A DNA stretch of 64,000 bases from Acinetobacter sp. WCHA55 (GTDB lineage Bacteria; Pseudomonadota; Gammaproteobacteria; Pseudomonadales; Moraxellaceae): contig NZ_CP032286.1 in the NCBI RefSeq assembly GCF_002165305.2, positions 248,001 through 312,000 on the forward strand, read 5' to 3'. Made by a program: the position numbers and the translations under genes. Numbering within the stretch: position 1 is the first letter of the stretch; each line of letters opens with the position of its first letter. Positions 16,407-23,996 of the stretch are shown here, in pieces. The notes beneath the pieces are model-generated. The model did no database searches. It saw only the letters and a program-made list of their open reading frames with translations, and was not told the origin of the DNA.

Positions 16407-17306
16407 TTAGCGCTGTTCAGCTTCTTTTTTTGATTTCAACAGTTTGGGTTTCCATTCACTTATCATAATGCCAAACACCACCAAGAGACCGCCCAACAAA
16501 GCCAGTGGTGCTAAACGTTCTCCTGCAAGGCGCCCAAATAGTGCTGCCCACACTGGCTCTCCTGCGTAAATAATCGCTGCTTGTGATGGGTTGACTGAGC
16601 GCTGTGCCCAATTCATGACATATTGAATCACAGCACTGGCAAGCCCTAATCCAAAAGCAATGCCTAATAATGGCCATGAAAAAGCAGGTAGTTGTTGCTC
16701 ACCAGCCAGTGGCATACATGCAAAGGCGAGCACGGAGGCAACCGCCAGTTGAATGACCGTCACCCGACCAATATCAACTTTTGGGGCAAAATAACCAATC
16801 AGAATAATTTCCATTGCTATAGCAATTGCACCGAGCAGGGTTAAGGTCTGGCCAAAATTCAATGAGATTGAGTTCAGGCTATTGCCTGTGAGCAGGACTA
16901 AGCCTATAAACGCACAGAGTGCACCAATCCAAATCATAAAATGGGGCACTTTACGAAAGATCAACCACAATAGTACGGGGACTAGGGGGACATACAGAGC
17001 CGTTAAAAAGGCAGATTCACTGCTACTGACGGTTTGTAGTCCGACCGTTTGTGTGCCATAGCCAATCGTGACCATACAGCCAATGAGTGCACCCGCCCAC
17101 AGATCCTGTTGGGTGATGTGTTTTAAATGCTGATAGGAAAATAAGCCAATAATGGTCGCGGCACAGGCGAAGCGACAACCGACAAAGAACATAGGTGAAC
17201 TGAAATTTAAGGCATATTTCACGGCCAAGAAGGTGCCGCCCCAAATAAAAGTAATGAGAATCAGCGCAATCACAGGCGCTTTAGAACCGAGCTGAGCATT
17301 CAACAT
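16407..17306 (-). CDS. EamA/DMT-family transporter
   Basis: A ten-helix drug/metabolite transporter with two EamA repeats, about 299 aa from ATG 17306 (MLNAQLGSKAPVIAL). Repeat landmarks are FIWGGTFLAVKYALNFSSPMFFVGCRF and SVNPSQAAIIYAGEPVWAALFG (the conserved Pro-Val-Trp region). The frame is open to an ATG at 17336, but that codon is inside a palindromic operator, so the shorter start is preferred. The gene diverges from the XRE-cupin regulator and both face the paired palindromes, which makes it a likely target. The substrate may be an amino acid or polyamine, judging from the permease and oxidase beside it. Confidence 0.88.
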   Translation of the reverse strand: MLNAQLGSKAPVIALILITFIWGGTFLAVKYALNFSSPMFFVGCRFACAATIIGLFSYQHLKHITQQDLWAGALIGCMVTIGYGTQTVGLQTVSSSESAFLTALYVPLVPVLLWLIFRKVPHFMIWIGALCAFIGLVLLTGNSLNSISLNFGQTLTLLGAIAIAMEIILIGYFAPKVDIGRVTVIQLAVASVLAFACMPLAGEQQLPAFSWPLLGIAFGLGLASAVIQYVMNWAQRSVNPSQAAIIYAGEPVWAALFGRLAGERLAPLALLGGLLVVFGIMISEWKPKLLKSKKEAEQR

Positions 17307-17316
17307 AAAAAAACTA

Positions 17317-17336
17317 ATGTGCAATATACTGCACAT
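17317..17336. promoter_or_regulatory. Palindromic operator 1 (EamA side)
   Basis: ATGTGCA-ATATAC-TGCACAT: perfect seven-base arms around a six-base spacer, 11 bp upstream of the EamA start at 17306. It shares the core TGTGCAATATA-TGC with the second palindrome at 17358-17377. It is the likely binding site of the adjacent XRE-cupin regulator. Confidence 0.65.
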
Positions 17337-17357
17337 AGCTTGTCATGCTTTGTTTTT

Positions 17358-17377
17358 TTGTGCAATATATTGCTCAA
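17358..17377. promoter_or_regulatory. Palindromic operator 2 (regulator side)
   Basis: TTGTGCAATATATTGCTCAA is a 20-bp palindrome with one mismatched pair, 20 bp before the regulator start codon. Its centre is 41 bp from the centre of operator 1, about four helical turns, so both can be occupied on the same face of the DNA. Confidence 0.65.
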
Positions 17378-17397
17378 CATTTTTTTAATTTATCTGT

Positions 17398-17946
17398 ATG
17401 AACTCTCCTGCGGTGCTACAACACGTCAGTCAAAATGTGCGTCATTATCGAAGTTTAAAAGGCCTGAGTCAGCAGCAACTCGCTGATTTAGCTGGGTTAA
17501 GCCGTCGTATGATAGCTGGGGTTGAATCTGGGCAGGACAATATTAGTCTGGCAAAGCTCAGCTTGATAGCCGATGTGCTTGAGGTCGATTTTGTACAAAT
17601 TATTGCTGCGCCTGAACAACAAGGGCAAGCGGTGGTAAACGTTTTGGCTTGGCAGGGCACACAAGCACACAGTGAAGCAAAATTAATGGCTTCAGCGGCA
17701 GCGACACAAAAAGTAGAGCTATGGACATGGGTACTTGCTCCAAATGAACACTATAGTGCTGAACCTGACCCAGAAGGCTGGCGTGAGATGCTCTATGTGA
17801 TGGAGGGTGAACTAACTTTGGATTTGGCAGGCGACATAAAAGTCTTGGGTGTAGGAGAGTCGATCGTTTTTTCCAGTGCCATTGAATACCAATATATCAA
17901 CCGTGGCAATGTATCGTTAAAGTTCATTCGTAATGCGATTTATTAA
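17398..17946 (+). CDS. XRE-family regulator with C-terminal cupin domain
   Basis: A 182-aa transcription factor. Residues about 10-65 are a helix-turn-helix of the XRE type (LSQQQLADLAGLSRRMIAGVESGQDNISLAKLSLIADVLEV). Residues about 105-180 are a small cupin domain (GWREMLYVMEGELTLDLAGDIKVLGVGESIVFSSAIEYQYINRG) that probably binds a small ligand. The layout is that of PuuR-like repressors of polyamine or amino-acid genes. ATG 17398 has no visible ribosome site; translation may be leaderless or the start slightly later. Two matching palindromes lie just upstream, which suggests self-regulation together with control of the divergent EamA gene. Confidence 0.9.
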   Translation: MNSPAVLQHVSQNVRHYRSLKGLSQQQLADLAGLSRRMIAGVESGQDNISLAKLSLIADVLEVDFVQIIAAPEQQGQAVVNVLAWQGTQAHSEAKLMASAAATQKVELWTWVLAPNEHYSAEPDPEGWREMLYVMEGELTLDLAGDIKVLGVGESIVFSSAIEYQYINRGNVSLKFIRNAIY

Positions 17947-17978
17947 AATGCAGATATTAGATACTGATAATTAGCGCA

Positions 17979-18007
17979 TAAAAAAGAGGTCAATAGACCT
18001 CTTTTTT
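17979..18007. terminator. Bidirectional terminator between the XRE regulator and hisA
   Basis: AAAAAAGAGGTC, AATA, GACCTCTTTTTT: a perfect 12-bp stem with A and T tracts, shared by the convergent genes. Confidence 0.88.
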
Positions 18008-18018
18008 AAATTCTACAA

Positions 18019-18750
18019 TTAGAGCGATTGTTCATCTAATAGCAATTGTGCTTCACGTAGGTTTAAACTGCCTTCGTAAATCGCACGACCAGTAATTGCA
18101 CCTAAAATACCAGGTTGACCTTTGAGGTTACGTACGTCATCAAGGTTGGTCACACCACCTGATGCAATCACAGGTAGGCCAGAGTATTGTGCCAGTTGAA
18201 CGGTTTGTTCAACATTGACCCCTTGCATCATGCCGTCACGTGCAATGTCGGTATAGACAATGCTTGATACGCCTGCATCGGCAAAACGTTTGGCCAAATC
18301 AGTTGCCTTCACATCGGTCACATTGGCCCAACCATCGGTGGCCACCATGCCATTCATGGCATCAATCCCGACAATGATATGACCTGCAAATTTCTTACAA
18401 GCTTCTTCAACAAACTCAGGTTCTTGAACTGCTTTGGTGCCAATAATGACAAAAGATACACCCGCTTCTAGGTAGTGTTCGATGGTTTCTAGTGAGCGAA
18501 TACCGCCGCCGATTTGAATGGGCAGTTCAGGTTGTGCGCGAGCAATCGCTTCAACCACAGGTTTATGAATTGGCGTACCCGCGAAAGCACCATTTAAATC
18601 GACCAAATGTAAGCGACGCGCGCCTTCATTTACCCAGTGCTGTGCAGTTGCAACAGGATCATCAGAAAAAACCGTATCGTCTTCCATACGACCTTGTTTT
18701 AAACGAACACATTTGCCATCTTTCAGGTCAATTGCAGGGATGATCAGCAT
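18019..18750 (-). CDS. hisA: ProFAR isomerase
   Basis: HisA isomerises ProFAR to PRFAR, the step before HisHF in histidine synthesis. It is a (beta/alpha)8 barrel of 243 aa. I chose the ATG at 18750 ([17 protein letters not shown]) because AGGAG sits eight bases before it; the frame is open six codons further. Catalytic aspartates are in IPAIDLKDG and [17 protein letters not shown]. Phosphate-binding glycines are in [12 protein letters not shown] and [11 protein letters not shown]. It shares internal similarity with hisF. It lies between hisH/hisB and hisF on the same strand, but with unrelated genes on either side. Confidence 0.96.
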   Translation of the reverse strand: MLIIPAIDLKDGKCVRLKQGRMEDDTVFSDDPVATAQHWVNEGARRLHLVDLNGAFAGTPIHKPVVEAIARAQPELPIQIGGGIRSLETIEHYLEAGVSFVIIGTKAVQEPEFVEEACKKFAGHIIVGIDAMNGMVATDGWANVTDVKATDLAKRFADAGVSSIVYTDIARDGMMQGVNVEQTVQLAQYSGLPVIASGGVTNLDDVRNLKGQPGILGAITGRAIYEGSLNLREAQLLLDEQSL

Positions 18751-18829
18751 GCTTTCGCTCCTAGCCAAATCTTAAATAAAATCAATGTCCGTCATCTTAG
18801 CAAAGTATTGGCAATTTTCTAAGCACCTG

Positions 18830-19498
18830 TTACAGCTTTTCATGACGAGGAGGTTTTATGATATTTTCCAGTTTTTGCAAAATCTCTTTCGGTAGTTGTT
18901 CTAAATGCCGCAATTCTTCAAAAACCAACAATGCGGCATAGGCATCGGCAGCAGCATAGTCAATTTGTTCAGGCGTAAGGACTTTCCTTGCCCAATTTGA
19001 GGTGCTGACCTTTTTGCTTTTCGGGAAGTTGAGTTGAAACAGCAGGGCGATGGCATTTTTAATGCCAACAGGGTTGCTCAACCCAAAGCTGGCAAAGCAT
19101 TTTGACAGCTCAACGATACCATTTAGCTCAAAGCCTTTTTTGCGGAACAGATGGGCATCATTTTTTAAACCAAAACCCACTTTGAGTTGGACGGGATTCG
19201 CCAAAAATGGCGCAAGAAAACTCCAAATGGGTGGGCTCATTTGAAACAAATAAGCACGCTCGACGCTGGCCAGTTGAATGAGATGTGGCCCAGTAGAGAC
19301 TTCTCCCACTTGAAAGGTCGGTTTGGACTCGCTATCAAAACCGAAGATGGCAATCTGTTCCAGTTCAGTGCGAATGGCTTCACACTGTTCTACGTTCTGA
19401 ATGACATGAATCGCTTGCATTGGCAAATTTTGAAAACGAGGCAAAATTCGAATGTGTTCTTTGTTGGGGATAGGGAGACTGGGTAGGGAATTATTCAT
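18830..19498 (-). CDS. DEDDy 3'-5' exonuclease (RNase D-like)
   Basis: A 222-aa single-domain exonuclease. The DEDD catalytic residues are visible: Asp and Glu in IFGFDSESKPTF (Exo I), Asp in GFGLKNDAHLFRKKG (Exo II), and Tyr plus Asp in IDYAAADAYAALLVFEEL (Exo III, DEDDy form). It lacks the HRDC domains of full RNase D, so it is closer to the WRN-type or small 3'-5' exonuclease proteins. The substrate could be RNA or single-stranded DNA. It is about 80 bp upstream of hisA on the same strand and could be co-transcribed with it, but no functional link is evident. Confidence 0.88.
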   Translation of the reverse strand: MNNSLPSLPIPNKEHIRILPRFQNLPMQAIHVIQNVEQCEAIRTELEQIAIFGFDSESKPTFQVGEVSTGPHLIQLASVERAYLFQMSPPIWSFLAPFLANPVQLKVGFGLKNDAHLFRKKGFELNGIVELSKCFASFGLSNPVGIKNAIALLFQLNFPKSKKVSTSNWARKVLTPEQIDYAAADAYAALLVFEELRHLEQLPKEILQKLENIIKPPRHEKL

Positions 19499-19557
19499 GT
19501 TATATCTGAGGCATGCTTTTATCTCAGACTAGTGGTTTTTGATTTTAAAGGCAAAAT

Positions 19558-19582
19558 AAAACCTGCAAGAAGCAGGTTTTAA
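19558..19582 (-). terminator. Terminator after the DUF805 gene
   Basis: AAAACCTGC, AAGAA, GCAGGTTTT: a nine-pair stem. On the minus strand it lies about 30 bp beyond the DUF805 stop and is followed by ATTTTG. Confidence 0.7.
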
Positions 19583-19610
19583 GTACAATCCAAGATAACA
19601 GAATGCATTT

Positions 19611-20123
19611 TTATTGCTGTTGCATTTCGATCTGTGATTGATTGGCACGCAGTATATAGCTTTGATAAGAAGGCAAAGCAATTGCTGCTAAAATACCAAC
19701 GACAAATAGCAGGATATAAATCCACGCTAGAATTGTTTCCCAACCTGCGGTTGGGCGTGGCGAACCATAGCTATTGCTACGATCATCACCTGGTGCAAAA
19801 ATCAGGTAAAGCATTAAGATCACGTTAGCAAGAGGTACCAGCATTAGCAGCGATAACCAGCCCGTATGGTTGCGGTCATGTAGGCGACGAATGGTAAATA
19901 CGAAGGTGAAATAGAAAATTGCTATATAAATCACAGCAAGAAAAATCATGCCGCCACCAAAGTTGCCTGTTTCCATGTTGATGAAAGTCGTTGGAAAAAT
20001 CACGGCAAAAATACCAATGATAATCACAGCGACGATGGCAAGGAGGCAGTTCCATGCGAGATATGAAAAACGTCCGAAGCGACCTGCGGCGTTCAGCGCA
20101 GATTCTTGTACATATTGAGTCAT
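19611..20123 (-). CDS. DUF805 membrane protein with pilin-like C-terminal segment
   Basis: A 170-aa inner-membrane protein. Residues about 10-115 are a DUF805 domain: FGRFSYLAWNCLL at the start, three helices, and FTIRRLHDRNHTGWLSLLML, the family signature, followed by FAPGDDRSNSYGSP. The last 40 residues (WIYILLFVVGILAAIALPSYQSYILRANQSQ) closely resemble the hydrophobic spine of type IV pilins, VxGILAAIAxPxYQxY, but without the Gly/Phe-Glu prepilin cleavage site. Function is unknown. It lies between hisH and the exonuclease gene, on the same strand. Confidence 0.85.
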   Translation of the reverse strand: MTQYVQESALNAAGRFGRFSYLAWNCLLAIVAVIIIGIFAVIFPTTFINMETGNFGGGMIFLAVIYIAIFYFTFVFTIRRLHDRNHTGWLSLLMLVPLANVILMLYLIFAPGDDRSNSYGSPRPTAGWETILAWIYILLFVVGILAAIALPSYQSYILRANQSQIEMQQQ

Positions 20124-20347
20124 AGTGACTTACCTTATCGTTGTAAATTAAATTTTTTATAAATAAAAATGTCTAAAAAGCAGGCAAATCATAATCAAAT
20201 TTGGTGACAATGGAAAGTCATTACGACAAGGCTGAATATGTTAGTGTGTTTTAAATCAAAAATTTACAGGCTAAGGGGATAGTAAAAAAGATGAAAGCTT
20301 ATGCACAGCATTTTTGCGGTATTACCGAAGTTGAGTGAATCGTGAAT

Positions 20348-20376
20348 AAAAAAGCCCAACCGAAGTTGAGCTTTTT
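20348..20376 (-). terminator. Terminator of hisB-hisH
   Basis: AAAAAAGCCCAAC, CGAA, GTTGAGCTTTTT forms a stem with one mismatch and a CGAA-type loop. On the minus strand it lies 24 bp after the hisH stop and ends in a T-run. Confidence 0.75.
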
Positions 20377-20399
20377 ACTACAACAGATGTAGAGATAAA

Positions 20400-21017
20400 T
20401 TAAATTTTCCATTCCACAAAGTTTTTTAGCAGTTGCAAACCTGCGGTATGACTTTTTTCAGGGTGGAACTGTGTTGCAAATAAATTTTCTTGATGAATCG
20501 CGGTACAGAACTCTAAACCATAGTCACAAGTTGCAGCCACAATGTCGCTATTCTTCGGTTCAACATAGAAGCTGTGAACAAAGTAAAAACGTGCATCTTG
20601 TTCAATGTCTTTCCACATTGGGTGGCTTGGGTCAGCTTGATGAACTTGGTTCCAGCCCATGTGTGGTACTTTTAAGCCGTCTACATCTGGAAAAAGTCTT
20701 ACCGATCCTTCAAAAATACCGAGAGCATCGACACCGCCGTTTTCTTCAGAGCGTTGCATCAGCGCTTGCATGCCGACACAGATCGCCAAGACAGGTTTAT
20801 TAAATGCCGCATGACGAACGACTTCATCAATCCCTGCTTCATGCATGCCTTGCATACAGTCACGCATGGCGCCTACGCCAGGGAAGACAATTTTATCGGC
20901 CTGAGCAATCAGTTTAGGGTCATTGGTCACATCGACTGTTGCACCGACATGTTCAAGCGCTTTTGCTGCTGAGTGTAGGTTACCCATACCATAGTCAAGA
21001 AGGGCAATACGGGTCAT
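20400..21017 (-). CDS. hisH: Imidazole glycerol phosphate synthase, glutamine amidotransferase subunit
   Basis: HisH hydrolyses glutamine and channels ammonia to HisF. The 205-aa class I amidotransferase has the nucleophile Cys in [18 protein letters not shown] and the His-Glu pair in [14 protein letters not shown]. The N-terminus [21 protein letters not shown] is standard. Its start codon overlaps the hisB stop by one base (TAATG), so the two are translationally coupled. In many gammaproteobacteria hisBHAF are contiguous; here hisA and hisF follow downstream on the same strand but after other genes. Confidence 0.96.
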   Translation of the reverse strand: MTRIALLDYGMGNLHSAAKALEHVGATVDVTNDPKLIAQADKIVFPGVGAMRDCMQGMHEAGIDEVVRHAAFNKPVLAICVGMQALMQRSEENGGVDALGIFEGSVRLFPDVDGLKVPHMGWNQVHQADPSHPMWKDIEQDARFYFVHSFYVEPKNSDIVAATCDYGLEFCTAIHQENLFATQFHPEKSHTAGLQLLKNFVEWKI

Positions 21018-21610
21018 TACAAGCTACCTTTGGTTGAAGCAATGGTGTTGGTTGCACGTGGGTCAATTTCACAGGCCATACGAAGCGCACGGGCAAAAGC
21101 CTTGAACACACTTTCAATTTGGTGGTGACTGTTTTTACCTTTGAGGTTGTCAATGTGCACCGTCATGAGCGCATGGTTCACAAAGCCTTGGAAAAACTCA
21201 GAGAATAGATCCACATCAAAACGACCAATCATGGCGCGGGTAAATGGAATATCCATAAATAAACCTGGGCGGCCTGATAAGTCCACCACAGCACGGCTCA
21301 AAGATTCATCTAAAGGTGCATAAAAATGACCATAACGACGCAAACCTTTTTTGTCACCTAAAGCTTTGGCAAAAGCCTGTCCAAGTGTGATACCACAGTC
21401 TTCAACCGTGTGGTGATCATCAATTTCCAAGTCGCCATCACATTCAATATCAATATCAAATAAGCCATGTCGCTTGATTTGATCAATCATATGATCTAAA
21501 AAGGGAATACCTGTGTTGAGCGTGCCTTGACCCGTACCATCGAGGTTTACACGAACTCGAATTTTGGTTTCGTTGGTATTTCTTACCACTTCACTGATAC
21601 GTTCTGTCAT
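21017..21610 (-). CDS. hisB: Imidazoleglycerol-phosphate dehydratase
   Basis: Dehydrates imidazole glycerol phosphate to imidazole acetol phosphate. I chose the ATG at 21610 ([17 protein letters not shown], 197 aa) with GAGG upstream; the frame is open eight codons further. The manganese-binding histidine clusters are visible: [24 protein letters not shown] and [18 protein letters not shown]. It is the monofunctional form, without the histidinol-phosphatase domain fused in E. coli HisB. It overlaps hisH by one base. Confidence 0.96.
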   Translation of the reverse strand: MTERISEVVRNTNETKIRVRVNLDGTGQGTLNTGIPFLDHMIDQIKRHGLFDIDIECDGDLEIDDHHTVEDCGITLGQAFAKALGDKKGLRRYGHFYAPLDESLSRAVVDLSGRPGLFMDIPFTRAMIGRFDVDLFSEFFQGFVNHALMTVHIDNLKGKNSHHQIESVFKAFARALRMACEIDPRATNTIASTKGSL

Positions 21611-21702
21611 AGACACGTTCCTCAAAGACGTCAAATAATTGATGTAAAATGTTTCGCCGTAACGAAGTCACCGCATATTAGATTGCTCAGGAGGGTTTAT
21701 CA

Positions 21703-22080
21703 ATGCCTATTACCGTACACGCTTATACTTCACTAGAAAAAGAAGAGTTGCGCAGCCAGCTAGAGCGACTGTACGACACCAGTCCTGAATTTGGCGATGG
21801 GCATGATGCCGTAGAACAACTTGAGCAGAATCTGGCTCAGTATACCTTACTTTATACCGCAGAATTTAATACTAAAGTCATTGGTGCACTTTGGTGTAGT
21901 GGGCAGGGTGAAAATAAAACTTTAGAATACATCGTGGTACATCCTGCAAACCGTGGACGAGGGGTTGCGGAACGACTGGTTGAAGAAGTCTGCCGTATGG
22001 AAGAAGCAAAAGGTGTCAAAGTATTCGAACCGGGTTGTGGTGCGATTCACCGTTGCTTAGAGCATATTGGTAAAATTTAA
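21703..22080 (+). CDS. PanZ/PanM-like GNAT protein
   Basis: A 125-aa GNAT-fold protein. The acetyl-CoA-binding region is VVHPANRGRGVAERLVEEV (Q/RxxGxG/A motif as RGRGVA). The N-terminus MPITVHAYTSLEKEELRSQLERLYDTSP and the compact size match the PanZ/PanM family. In E. coli that family binds acetyl-CoA and promotes self-cleavage and feedback inhibition of aspartate decarboxylase PanD in pantothenate synthesis. No pan genes are in the window. It diverges from hisB with about 90 bp between the starts. Family assignment is likely; the PanD role is inferred. Confidence 0.8.
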   Translation: MPITVHAYTSLEKEELRSQLERLYDTSPEFGDGHDAVEQLEQNLAQYTLLYTAEFNTKVIGALWCSGQGENKTLEYIVVHPANRGRGVAERLVEEVCRMEEAKGVKVFEPGCGAIHRCLEHIGKI

Positions 22081-22216
22081 GCTTATTTTAAAGCAAACTT
22101 TGGGCTGATTTTTTTCATGAATAGCCATAGTGATGTGCTTTCAGTGCAAAAATTATACGAAGTGTGCTAGGTTTGCTGTAAAAGTAAACACTCAAAAGAT
22201 TTTTTTGAAAACGGAC

Positions 22217-22245
22217 TTGACGCTGCTTCGCTTAAACTGTTTAAT
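22217..22245 (+). promoter_or_regulatory. Sigma-70 promoter of the first tRNA-Phe
   Basis: TTGACG, 17 bp, TTTAAT, followed by the GC-rich ACGCGAC discriminator typical of stringently controlled stable RNA genes. Confidence 0.75.
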
Positions 22246-22255
22246 ACGCGACATC

Positions 22256-22331
22256 GGCGTGATAGCTCAGTAGGTAGAGCAACGGATTGAAAATCCGTGT
22301 GTCCCCAGTTCGATCCTGGGTCTCGCCACCA
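22256..22331 (+). tRNA. tRNA-Phe (anticodon GAA), copy 1
   Basis: A 76-nt tRNA with encoded CCA. The anticodon loop TTGAAAA gives GAA. Acceptor stem GGCGTGA/TCTCGCC has one U-U mismatch at pair 5-68; all other stems pair. It is identical to copy 2 at 22468. Confidence 0.95.
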
Positions 22332-22357
22332 TATTCAAAATCTTATTTAAAGATTTC

Positions 22358-22386
22358 AATCCCTGATCCCATCAGGGATTTTTTTT
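22358..22386 (+). terminator. Terminator of tRNA-Phe copy 1
   Basis: AATCCCTGAT, CCC, ATCAGGGATT followed by six T. Confidence 0.85.
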
Positions 22387-22428
22387 GCCTGAAATTTATC
22401 CGATCAAATAAAAAAGTGATGATTTTTA

Positions 22429-22457
22429 TTGACTATTCATCTGAGATACGGCTTAAT
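22429..22457 (+). promoter_or_regulatory. Sigma-70 promoter of the second tRNA-Phe
   Basis: TTGACT, 17 bp, CTTAAT, followed by ACACGGCATC. The region from the -10 box to the tRNA is a near copy of that before copy 1. Confidence 0.7.
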
Positions 22458-22467
22458 ACACGGCATC

Positions 22468-22543
22468 GGCGTGATAGCTCAGTAGGTAGAGCAACGGATT
22501 GAAAATCCGTGTGTCCCCAGTTCGATCCTGGGTCTCGCCACCA
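22468..22543 (+). tRNA. tRNA-Phe (anticodon GAA), copy 2
   Basis: Identical over all 76 nt to copy 1, 212 bp downstream, with its own promoter and terminator. It carries the same U-U mismatch in the acceptor stem. Confidence 0.95.
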
Positions 22544-22550
22544 TATTTAA

Positions 22551-22583
22551 AAAAGTCTCAAACAATATTTGAGACTTTTTTTT
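22551..22583 (+). terminator. Terminator of tRNA-Phe copy 2
   Basis: AAAAGTCTCAAA, CAATA, TTTGAGACTTTTTTTT: an 11-pair stem and T8. Confidence 0.88.
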
Positions 22584-22685
22584 GTCGTATAAAAAGTGCG
22601 ATCATATAAGATGTTGGACAAAATCACGCTTCGGCTCTTGGATAATGTGCTAATTTTGAGTCAAAAATAAGACAGAGAATGGCTT

Positions 22686-23438
22686 ATGAAAGACCGCTTT
22701 TCATCAGGAAGTCAGCTTTATCAACTCGCACGGCCACGTTATCCAGCGAGTTTGATCCAAGAAATACTCAAGCATGTAGCGACGCCTCAATTCGCATGGG
22801 ACTGTGGTGCAGGATCGGGGCAATTGACTCAATTGTTGGTGCCTTATTTTGATGCCGTGGTGGCGACAGATATCAGTGCGCATCAGTTGCAGCATGCACC
22901 TTATTTTGAAAATGTCAGTTATCAAGTCCAGTCTGCAGAGCACACCAGTTTTGCTGAACAGAGTTTTGATTTAATCACGGTGGCCCAAGCCATTCATTGG
23001 TTTGACTTTGATGGGTTTTATGCAGAAGTGCGGCGGACTTTACGGCCTGAGGGAATTTTGGCGGTCATTGGCTATGGTTTAATTCAGTTACAGCATCCTG
23101 AGTTACAGGGCTGCATTGAGCGACTTTATTTTAAGACTTTGAAGGGCTATTGGGATGCAGAACGACGATATATAGACGAGGGCTATCAAACCATTCCTTT
23201 TCCATTTAAAAAAATAACAACACCTGAATTGTCGATGTCATTTCAATGGTCTGCTGCTCAATTGTTAGATTATTTAAGCACATGGTCTGCACTGAAACAT
23301 TATCGAGCGAAAAATTCAGATGACCCCTTATATGAGTTCAAAGCATTTTTTGCGTTGGATGATCACGTGAACCAAGTTTTTGAGCTTAAATTTCCAATTT
23401 TTTTAAGATTGGGTCGCCTACCTGTATCGGCGCATTGA
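22686..23438 (+). CDS. Class I SAM-dependent methyltransferase
   Basis: A 250-aa methyltransferase of the Methyltransf_11 type. The SAM-binding motif I is FAWDCGAGSGQLTQLLVPYFD, motif II includes VVATDISAHQL, and VAQAIHWFDFDGFYAEVRR is the post-motif block common in trans-aconitate/Tam-like enzymes. The N-terminus MKDRFSSGSQLYQLARPRYP fits a small-molecule methyltransferase subfamily that starts with F..xxxxYxxxRPxYP. The substrate is not evident. It converges with the GNAT gene, 10 bp away. Confidence 0.88.
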   Translation: MKDRFSSGSQLYQLARPRYPASLIQEILKHVATPQFAWDCGAGSGQLTQLLVPYFDAVVATDISAHQLQHAPYFENVSYQVQSAEHTSFAEQSFDLITVAQAIHWFDFDGFYAEVRRTLRPEGILAVIGYGLIQLQHPELQGCIERLYFKTLKGYWDAERRYIDEGYQTIPFPFKKITTPELSMSFQWSAAQLLDYLSTWSALKHYRAKNSDDPLYEFKAFFALDDHVNQVFELKFPIFLRLGRLPVSAH

Positions 23439-23448
23439 GTGTCTGAGC

Positions 23449-23868
23449 TTAATCGGCAATCAGACGTTTACCAAAGCATACGACTTCGATTTCCTCATAG
23501 CCCAATTGCTCATAGAAGCTTTGCACGTCGATGTTTTCTTTACGTACAAGCAGTTGTAGTTTGGGACAGCCTAACGCAATCAGGCGCTTCTCAAGCTGCT
23601 GTATGAGTGCAGTTGCGACCCCATTGCGTTGAAAGTGTGGATGTACTGCCAAATAATTAATCCAGCCGCGATGGCCATCATAACCACCCATCAAGGTTGC
23701 GAGGAGTTGTTCATCTTTAACGGCCAATAAAAATAAACCATCTTTTTGCGCGGTTTTTCTAAAAATATCAATTTCAGGGTTGTTCCAAGGGCGAGTGAGG
23801 TCGCATAACTCCCAAAGTGCAATGACGTCTTCTAAATCTGTTTCGAGATAGGGGCGAATAATGAACAT
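23449..23868 (-). CDS. GNAT N-acetyltransferase (YpeA-like)
   Basis: A 139-aa acetyltransferase. The acetyl-CoA motif is LAVHPHFQRNGVATALIQQLEKRL (Q-R-N-G-V-A), followed by LQLLVRKENIDVQSFYEQLGYEEIE, the usual beta6-alpha4 end. The N-terminus MFIIRPYLETDLEDVIALWELC and the region DLTRPWNNPEIDI are close to YpeA-type proteins, whose substrate is not known. It is a single gene, with a terminator about 25 bp from the next gene. Confidence 0.88.
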   Translation of the reverse strand: MFIIRPYLETDLEDVIALWELCDLTRPWNNPEIDIFRKTAQKDGLFLLAVKDEQLLATLMGGYDGHRGWINYLAVHPHFQRNGVATALIQQLEKRLIALGCPKLQLLVRKENIDVQSFYEQLGYEEIEVVCFGKRLIAD

Positions 23869-23959
23869 GAGCTTGGCATTTTTATTTTTTTGGATGCCTT
23901 TAGATTAATTGAGTTTTTTTATTTTGATAAGCGTTTTATTACACTTTTCATCAGATATA

Positions 23960-23985
23960 AAAAAACGCCCAACTGGGCGTTTTTT
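23960..23985 (-). terminator. Terminator of the CoA-transferase gene
   Basis: AAAAACGCCCA, ACT, GGGCGTTTTTT is a compact GC-rich stem, 12 bp beyond the stop at 23997 when read on the minus strand. Confidence 0.82.
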
Positions 23986-23996
23986 AGAGCTTTGAA

